The notes beneath the pieces are model-generated. The model was not told the DNA's origin. It saw only the letters and a program-made list of their open reading frames with translations, and searched no databases. A stretch of DNA of 35,904 nucleotides. It comes from Chara braunii (lineage: Eukaryota > Streptophyta > Charophyceae > Charales > Characeae). Both the position numbers and the translations under genes were made by a program. Shown piece after piece: positions 28,820 through 35,904 of the stretch (positions within the stretch are counted from its first letter, which is position 1; the number at the start of each line of letters is the position of its first letter). The stretch spans positions 2,249,234 to 2,285,137 of the forward strand of contig BFEA01000066.1 of assembly GCA_003427395.1 (NCBI GenBank), in the 5' to 3' direction.

Positions 28820-29260
28820 GATGTTGAGGTTGCTGAATTTGAAAGCAAAGAAGAGGAAGCTAAAAGGGGGAAGAAGAAAGGTGGGAAACATAGGCCCTCT
28901 ATCATGCTTGTAGGCAAATTCGGGTCGGATAGATCTTAATGTCGTGACGCTAGGGATTTTTCATTTTCTCCCTTTTTATCCGACTCCCTTGAAGTGTCGG
29001 TTCCCTCTTGTCACTTTGAGGGGAGTGCACGGGCCATTTCTAATTAGAAGCCGTGTGTGTGGTCTATACCGACCAACCCGTCATGTCTTAGTCCTAGTGA
29101 ACGTGGCCGGCTGGAGGTTGCAGAGCGTCAAAAGGGAGCACCCGCGGCCACGTCGGTAGGAAGCTTATCACCCGCACGTGAAGGGTCATAAGCCCCCTCC
29201 TTGCCATCGGATGCGGGTACTCATAAAGGGTGGTTCGATGGCCTCTTTTGAGGGAGGGAG
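28820..29260 (+). other. 3' untranslated region of element 4, no gene seen
   Basis: Contains a purine-rich run at about 28848-28885 and, at its end, GAGGGAGGGAG (29250-29260), a good polypurine tract before a TG. The small frame at 28944-29159 has no recognisable content. Confidence 0.45.
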
Positions 29261-29540
29261 TGCTACAGTCGGTATCCCGTTATGGGACCACTGTGTACTG
29301 GGTCCACCTCTCTGCAAGGTGGATTGAAAAGACCGGACAATGACCATTTTAAGTGATTGTTGGGTTTTCCTTGCTATTTTAAGACTGAGGTATTACTCTG
29401 ATGCAGTTCGATTCCTTTTTGTTAGTTTCCTTGTTAATGTGGAAATGCCCCTAGGTGTCTCGTTTAGAGCGCAGGGTGCATGGCGTACCGTGATCATATA
29501 AGGGGGAAGCGTGGCTGTGAATTTTACGATTGGCTAGACT
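29261..29540 (+). repeat. probable start of the 3' LTR of element 4
   Basis: TGCTACAGTCGGTATCCCG follows directly after the GAGGGAGGGAG tract. CATATAAGGGGG at about 29494-29505 could be its TATA box. The right end is not found. No second copy is in the window for comparison. Confidence 0.45.
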
Positions 29541-29565
29541 AGCGAAAATCCAGTAGTCTGGATAG

Positions 29566-30241
29566 CCGCGTCCAAGGTGTACTGGGGACAAGCGGACAAT
29601 CGCTGTGGTCTCGGGTGCTGGCTATTACTGGGAAGGTGGCTATGGCCTGCGTGGTTACAGGCCAAGGTACATGAGGTACTCTTGGACCTGGGACCGTGAG
29701 GATGAGAAGGGTGCGGTGGTTGAGGCCATTCTGTTCTACGGGAGGCATACGGGGGAAGTGAGGTTGAAGATTAACGTCTGTGGCCGCCAGGAGCAGTAGA
29801 TGAGAAAAAATGAGGAGCTGCAAGCAGCTATCACGGAAGCCCGCTATAGAGCTGAGCGAAGGTGCAGACGAAACGGAGTGATTGCGGCTATGCGGGTGAC
29901 GGTCACTTATCACGAGGACGACTCGTCTAATGGGACCACGGAGAGAGAGCAGCAGCGTCTTGACCAGGACTCTGAGGGGGAGTTTGAGATGAGTGACGCG
30001 GAGGCCACCCAATCCTGGCACGGGTGGGACCAGTGGCGCCGAGACCACCCACTCGCAGCGCCAGTCGAGAAAGGCCCAGAGGCCAGCTCTCGACGACGTC
30101 AGGACCAAGAGACGCAAAAGGGGGTCGCGAGAAAAGGTCGAGGATGATCAGGAGCGAGAGGGAGAACGATTCAGGTGTGTGGGTACTGGCGTTGAGTTTA
30201 GGCGACAGACTCCCCCCTCGTTGATGGCATGGCTGGGATAG
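29566..30241 (+). pseudogene. unrecognised broken reading frame
   Basis: One frame is open from 29566 to 30144 except for a TAG at 29797. It is rich in aromatic and charged residues: GYYWEGGYGLRGYRPRYMRY, SWTWDREDEKGAVVEAILFY, then ARYRAERRCRRNGVIAAMRV. Past about 30050 a different frame (RKAQRPALDDVRTKRRKRG, ending 30241) looks more protein-like, suggesting a frameshift. I know no family for it. The position just after a probable LTR could make it a gag-like or accessory gene of a retroelement, or a host gene relic. Confidence 0.4.
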
Positions 30242-32816
30242 AGGTGGGTACGACAAGTAGAGGTCTACGGGGCCGCGGTTCCTGTTGGCTGCAAGAGAGA
30301 GATAGAACGTGGAGCAGACGCGCTGCAGAGTGCATAGAAACTGGGTCGGAGGTCAGCCCACGAGGGCAGCGAGGCAAAGCAGGGATGTGGGTGACTTACT
30401 CGCTTGCCCGAGAGTTTTTGGCTGAGTCCATAGCGGTCAGCATTTGCCTTCTTGGCGATGGTTATTCCCATCAAATGCGCCTTTATTAGACATCGGCGAA
30501 TATATTGTCGCTCTCTGAGCACTTACCTTTCTCTACCCACTTATTGACTCAAGGATGACAAAAGCGGGTGTGCTGCGCGTGTCTAGCTTTTGCGTGTAGT
30601 CTACGTTGCTTTCTGCGACTATGCTGAGACTGTTAGGGATAGGAGATCGACCGGGGTCGAACCTCTCACGTGGTTCGTTTTGGAAAAGAGGGTATGTGCG
30701 AACGAGTGTGGTAAGGCAGGTTGAGCAAGGACGAACTGTTGACGTCAACCGCGTCTTCCGTGTAAACATTGACTTTGGTTGATGGGCCTTCTGAGGGAGA
30801 CGAGTGGAGATGTGACATTGTTCGTACCTCGTGATTATGCTAGGGCATGCTAAGTACTTTGTTGTCTTCTAGGCGCTGGCACGTTTTCGCTGTTTGACTG
30901 ATCTTGACATTAGCAGAGGGCAAATGGTGAGCTATAACCTGGCAGCTGGAATCAGTAGAACCCACGTGAATATCTGTCGCGCTAGTAGCCGCTAGTTCTT
31001 CATCAGTAGTAACTAAGTGGAGGCAGGAAGAAATAAGCGGGCACGAGCATACGAAAGCAGCAGCACACCGGGGTCATTTGCTGTCATAATTGTGATATTC
31101 ATCATAACAGGTTCTCGCTTACCTGCAGATACGTTATTACACATAGTACTCGCGACGACCGGAAGTCCAGTGGAAATAGACCTGAGGCACTCATATACCC
31201 CTCGTGGTTGAAATCGCCTGTGAAGACCACGTGCTCATTGTAAGGGAGATAACGATGTCATCATGGTCTATATCGTGTGACCTTCTCTCCTCAGAACGGT
31301 AAGCTTGTCGGTGACCTCTCTTCGAGCCTGTCTTTTTGTGGTTTCTCTCCCTCGGTGTTGGAGACGATTATAGACGATCGACTGGCAGAGTGAGTCGCTT
31401 CTGGTTAAGACCAGATCCATTTTGAGAGATCACATGGGTGCGAAGTGCTGGATGATACTCTGTCACTAGGCCAGACAATGATTTTTGGCAATTCTTGGTT
31501 TTGTGGTCGAGTTTCATTATTAATGGGGTCGACAAGTGGGGGGGGATTCACCTGGGAAATATTCTCGGCATTAAATTCTCTGCTACCAGAATGATTTATG
31601 GAATTTACTGAAAGTAAATGAGTATTCGAGTTTCTTGTAGTCAGGATTTATGCGAGCAGTTTACGGAGAGAGAAGTGCAGTTCTCCTTTAATGCCGCCTA
31701 ATCAAGGCCACCCCACCCCTTATGCTCGGAAGAGAAGGCCAGCTTTATCTTGTGAGTGAATTCTTGACGATTGGGGGTAGTTGAATTTGAGGGTTTTGAT
31801 AATGAAGCGGCTTGACTTTGTCTCTGCTAACTTTAAAAGGACTGGGAGTCACACGAGCTGGCTATGAAAGAAGGGCTCGCTCAAGTGCGCTTTCGGAAGC
31901 CTTTGTCTCTTTTCCCTGTTGTAACCGACGGGCGAGTGGCAAATCCTGTTATGAAAAATTGCATACATGGTAGTAAAGTATCTGCTTGATGGTAATTAAT
32001 CAAGGAAACAAAAGCCTTCCCCTGCGCTCCCCCTTCTGAGTTAACGCGAGGAGTGGTTTTGTGAGAAAACGATAAGTCCCGTGATGATATGACTCTTCTC
32101 GACTTCGAAGGTGCACGCCGCTTGAAGCGTTGTAATGAGCGCACAACAATAGAGCATTTATTTTCTATGAAAGTTTTGAGATATCCCAGAGAGGTCAGAG
32201 TAGTGGCCATGGCTCTCACGAGCCCAGCATGATCCTCCAGAAGGTCCTTCGAAGGACCGGGTACCACAAACCTGCCTCTTATTTCATGAGAGGACCTTCT
32301 CATTGAGATGCTCACATGAACTAGCGAAAGGCGTCCTCGGGTCGAACGGGCAAGCAAGGACTACGTCGTGTTGCATGCTATACAAAATATAGACGGAGCA
32401 CAATGCTCAGTCAAGTCACTATCTGTGACTTGTACTCTATCCGGAAAAAACGCTCGCGGAAACTGAATCTTAATTACTATCTGAAACAAGATTGAGCGCT
32501 ATGATAACCCCTCTTTCATCCTTTTCGCTTTTCTTACTGCATACGAGCGAAAACGGAAGTCAGCGGTAATTTTCTCTTCACAGCCAAAAAGGGTTGTTGA
32601 CTTGGTAGTCTTTAGTATTTCGCTTGAATGAGAAAGCGGCCAGTTTCCCGAGTTGCATAATTGGAGATTGTAGTGAGGTGTTGGATGCTGAGATTCAGTA
32701 AAGAGGGTTACCATTCTGCGTCACACGTAGGGAAGGGTTATGCTCTAGCTTGACTTATGAAACGAATGAATAACACTTGTGTTTGATTAAAAAGTGAGCA
32801 ACTGTTTAGCACTCTG
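30242..32816. other. no gene seen
   Basis: Mixed sequence without repeats I can recognise. The longest frame (minus, 32357-31881, 158 codons) is Arg/Ser/Thr-rich with no motif. The texture resembles organellar intergenic DNA in places, but no tRNA, rRNA, intron domain or protein supports that. Confidence 0.4.
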
Positions 32817-32927
32817 GGGCTTGTTCCCTTATAAACGTGTAGGCAGGTTACCATAATCTCTGATCGGATCAAGGTTGGGTTTGTTCCCTTATAAACTAAG
32901 GGAACAAGATCACGAGCTGTTCCCTTG
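32817..32927. repeat. repeated TTGTTCCCTTATAAAC with hairpin
   Basis: GGGCTTGTTCCCTTATAAAC at 32817-32836 recurs with one mismatch at 32877-32896. At the second copy TTGTTCCCTT (32881-32890) pairs with AAGGGAACAA (32898-32907) around a 7-nt loop, and GTTCCCTT occurs again at about 32919. Confidence 0.75.
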
Positions 32928-34257
32928 AGATTGTGCTCGTGGGGCTAACTAAGCAGTTGGGGACTCAGATTCTGGGCATCTTGAACCAGACGAGTAACTT
33001 CAATCACCTAAAAGGAAGGAGGGGGGGGGGGAGAGGGCAGCAAGCAAGAAGCTATCGTGAACTGTGGGCGATTAACCTCTACTAGGAAGCTAGACTGCAC
33101 GGGAAACTCGGAGACCCTAGTGGTGACCTGTAGAGTCACTAAAGAAAGAAATGACGGACGGGGGTTGGGCGCCTCACAAAACATGGAACTCTACAAAGTG
33201 ATTCTCAGTTGGCAAGCAGTTTCAGGGGATCGTAAAAAAAAGGGGGGGAGAGAGATACATTGGATACATTTCCTTCATTCATGGTTGTACTGGTAAACTG
33301 CAAAGCAAAGCTCAGATGAGATTTTATTGCTCGTGCTCTCATTCTTTGGGAACTCATTAGGGAAACAATCAGTGAGCATCATCCATTATCCCCGAAGTTT
33401 CCCCAACGGTTGACAGTAAGTGACTTGTGGATCAGCTGCCAGTCACTTTCACGATTCAAAGCGTTTGAGCCCCACCTTCTTCACTCAGCTTGTGAAGGTA
33501 TTCCACAGCGAACATCTAGGCTCGGGAGTAGGCGTTGTTTTCGGACAAGCCCCCAAGGCAATACCCTGCTGCCCGTGGTTAACATTCAGTGACTTGGAAG
33601 CCTGACAACACTCTGTTCCCTGAAGAATACCCCTCATTGGGTGTCTTTCGCGATTTCAGAGGGCACTGCCCTTTACCCTCATAACAGGGATCAGCGATTA
33701 GAGCTCAAAGTGGGGTCTTGCGTGGTCTCTACCAGTCAACCCCAAGGACAACACCACAAGACAAGTGCTCCCGACAAAGATTTTCAAGACGGCAGTGGGC
33801 ACTTCCGAGAGCATTCCTTGTCCGAAGGCAACATCATTCAAGCCTGTCCCCAACCCTAGCATATGAGTACAATTCAGTCATCTTTGGTCAGTGAGTTAGT
33901 CTTTGCTCCTCTCAGCCAAAGCCACTCAAAGTCAGTTGTCACCCCGCAAATCACCAACAACTGCGAGTCTAAGAACAACTTTCTACCCTGAGTGTGAAGC
34001 CTCCCCGAAACTAACTTCAGCCCATCCTATTCATCGCCTGACCTAGAGTGTGGAGGAATCATGAGGGATGACGAGGTCCTAGTGCTGAAGTATCGATCAA
34101 ATAGAGACAAGAAGGAAGGATGGGAAGAAGAAGTAAAAGGGCCTTTACCCGATATAGGCCTCAGGCCTTGTAAAAATAGAGCAGCACGGGCCTTGTAAAA
34201 GTAAAGCATTGTGAAAAGATATCTTGCCAGGGCTCAGAAACGTGAAAACAGGTCAAA
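32928..34257. other. no gene seen
   Basis: Includes a G-run near 33017-33030 and an AAAAAAAGGGGGGG run near 33233. Short overlapping plus-strand frames have no motifs. Confidence 0.4.
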
Positions 34258-34460
34258 NGTCAAGTTCTCTATCAACAGGCACATCTAAATCTAAGGCAAA
34301 GGGCATTGTCAAAAGACTTACCTGTTCACCAGGAGATGTGTATGTCATGTCTGTTCGAGTAAGGGTGTGTCTGTACGTNTAGGCAGTGTACCTGTTCATG
34401 CAATGGAAAGTGCCTGTTCAAGTANTAAATGTGTCTGTTCGTTTAGAGTTGTGCCTGTCC
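34258..34460 (+). repeat. CTGTTC-rich imperfect repeats, with ambiguous bases
   Basis: CCTGTTCA or TGTCTGTTCG recurs at about 34322, 34349, 34391, 34413 and 34433, each followed by a purine-rich spacer. Ns at 34258, 34379 and 34425 show that the repeat was not resolved cleanly. Confidence 0.6.
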
Positions 34461-35200
34461 GAAAGTGAAGTCAGTAGGCACAGTCCCAGTTCTGGTCTAA
34501 GTCAAGGGGTCAGTCCAGATCCAGACTTTCAAGTCCAAATCCAGGCCGAAGTGCCTCAGCAGCAGTTGAATCTCATTGGGATTGTACTGGGACACATGCA
34601 ATGCAGGGTCTGGGACAAAGGGAGAGGCTGAATTGAGCCAATGCAGACCCAGCGAGGAATGGCCAGCACTATAAAAAGAGCTGCCTGCCTCATTCCTCGC
34701 CAGATGTTACATACTTCAATGAGTATGGGCAGAACCAAAGATCAACCAATATAGGATGAGCATTTGTGCAGCGGAAGTCTGATAACGAACTGACTCACAT
34801 AGACTGACCTACATGGCATCACTCCACACACATACAATCATGAGATGGTGGGGTCTGGGTCATTCATAGACGATACCCAGATCCCTTACACACATACACA
34901 GATGAAAGGTGGGAGGAGAGACGAAGGAGGTAGGAGGTAGATCACACCGATAGGTCACAAGATAGAGTCTGGTAGGTCTCTGAAGTGGTAGTCCAAAATG
35001 TCATATAACAAGATCAAAATGTCGAGGACCAAAGGTCACTAATGTCGGAGATAACCGAGTCCAGATGTAACCGGTGTCCAACTGTGATGCAGTTGAGTGT
35101 CAACCTCAACAATCTCCAAGTCTCCAATCAGGTAAGTACCACAGTCTCGTATCACCGAAATCCAACTTTGATCTCTGTCCAACTGGATAGTCTCCAATCT
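34461..35200 (+). repeat. LTR-like sequence with TATA box
   Basis: CTATAAAAAGAGCTGCCTGCC at 34669-34689 is a strong TATA context followed by a leader. No partner LTR, PBS or PPT is visible, so the assignment as an LTR is tentative. Confidence 0.35.
34669..34677 (+). promoter_or_regulatory. TATA box
   Basis: CTATAAAAA, about 150 bp downstream of the CTGTTC repeats and followed by AGAGCTGCCTGCC. It is probably the promoter of an unidentified LTR. Confidence 0.45.
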
Positions 35201-35265
35201 GAAGAAGAAGAAGAAGAAGAAGAAGAAGAAGAAGGAGGAGGAAGAGGAGAGAGAGAGAGAGAGAG
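35201..35265. repeat. (GAA)n then (GA)n microsatellite
   Basis: Eleven GAA units, then GGA/GAG and GA units. Long Glu- or Ser/Phe-rich frames here are artefacts. Confidence 0.97.
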
Positions 35266-35904
35266 GGGACTGGCGAGGGAGAGGAGGAGAGACCCTCCAA
35301 GCTCCCGGTACCTCAGGCGACAATGGCCGCCGTGCTGGCTCAGTCGCCCTGCTGCTGCTCCACTCGCTGCTGCGCTATGCTGCGCTCCTGCTTCAGCCCC
35401 TGCGCTAAGTTTAGCGCATCCAAACAGTACACTAGTACTGACCATGCCGTGCCGGTAGAGTTCCGGTAGGCCGATCCCTCAACTGAGGCGGATACCTGTA
35501 CTTATACCGGTAGGCAATGGTCTGGCCTCAATGCTGCGAGGCCAGGCCAGACCCTGGACCGTCCTGATGGACGGTTCAACCTCAATCGGCGGGCGGCAGC
35601 TTCAAGAGCGCCGCCAGGCCCAAACGAAGTGTCGTTTGGGCCTACCCGATGGGCTTAGTCCAAAATCAGGCCTTCAGGGCCTGTAACCCCAAAGGTCGAG
35701 CCTTTAGGCCCTGGTGTGTCCCTCCGGCCCTAAGTCGGGTCCGGTAGGACCCGTGTGAGTCGAAGATGTAACACCAGATCTCCACTGGCTGCAATGTGTG
35801 GAAGTGCTGGTGCACTTGTGCGCTGAGTCAGGAGGAGCAGCGCTGGAGGAGAAGACGCGCTGGAGGGAGGAAGATGCCTGTACGCTGGAAGTGATGCAGC
35901 CATA
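35266..35904 (+). repeat. LTR-like GGCC-rich block running off the right edge
   Basis: GCTGCTGCGC segments (35345-35410), then GGCC/GGGCC-rich sequence with inverted copies such as GGCCCAAACGA..TCGTTTGGGCC (about 35619-35641), then leader-like sequence with GCGCTGG copies that ends in GCAGCCATA, the first six bases of the recurring octamer. It resembles the U3-to-leader order of the blocks at 20700 and 17023. Confidence 0.45.

Noticed and set aside
31881-32357. 158-codon minus-strand frame
   Set aside because: No motif, no neighbouring gene and Arg/Ser-rich composition; not enough to call a gene.
1-35904. CRISPR array, rRNA, operon or phage-type system
   Set aside because: Repeats are microsatellites, LTRs or minisatellites without regular spacers; no rRNA signature or prokaryotic gene order is visible.

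Overview
This window looks like nuclear DNA of a streptophyte green alga; a charophyte such as Chara is my best guess. Four things point there. (1) Two split exons match the plant endocytic adaptor subunit TWD40-2 of the TPLATE complex. (2) A complete plastid psb30 (ycf12) reading frame has been copied in; flowering plants have lost this gene from their plastomes, but algae, bryophytes and gymnosperms keep it. (3) A piece of plant-type mitochondrial atp6 is present. (4) Most of the rest is decayed Ty3/gypsy LTR retrotransposon DNA with plant-type primer-binding sites, separated by long AG/CT microsatellites. There is no bacterial gene organisation, operon or CRISPR array. The species is inferred, not proven.

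Layout. 1-3344: an (AG)n tract, a purine-rich LTR-like leader, a GTTGAC minisatellite, then gene-free DNA that runs into the end of a 5' LTR. 3347-8850: gypsy element 1, with a tRNA-Asp-type PBS, gag, protease and RT-RNase H; integrase is deleted and only the last 49 bp of the 3' LTR remain. 8851-10240: short repeats and a (CT)n tract. 10256-14727: gypsy element 2 (protease, RT, RNase H, integrase, chromo-like tail, 3' LTR 'A'); its gag and 5' LTR are missing. 14729-15840: microsatellite and a related LTR 'C'. 16314-19313: two TWD40-2 exons around a 2.66-kb intron that holds a reverse LTR-like block, an unremoved Nextera mate-pair junction adaptor and an assembly gap. 19600-21420: two LTR-like blocks in opposite orientation. 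21893-22063: plastid psb30 insertion. 22332-23300: LTR 'B' plus an initiator-tRNA-Met PBS, same family as LTR A. 23927-24250: a ~55-bp minisatellite. 25250-26652 (minus): a third gypsy gag. About 26799-27127: mitochondrial atp6 fragment. 27128-28819: gypsy RNase H tail, integrase and chromo-like region, followed by a probable LTR start at 29261. 29566-30241: an unrecognised broken reading frame. 30242-35904: mostly featureless, then LTR-like DNA.

No retroelement copy here is intact: every pol has in-frame stops, frameshifts or deletions, so they are fossils or non-autonomous. The only host gene I can support is the TWD40-2 fragment. The most interesting unexplained signals are a GCCATAGC octamer that recurs at least 17 times, mostly in LTR leader regions and oriented with the LTR, and a nested hairpin in LTRs A and B with a compensatory base-pair change. 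The adaptor, the N bases and two short duplications with the same 71-bp offset warn that the assembly is locally unreliable.
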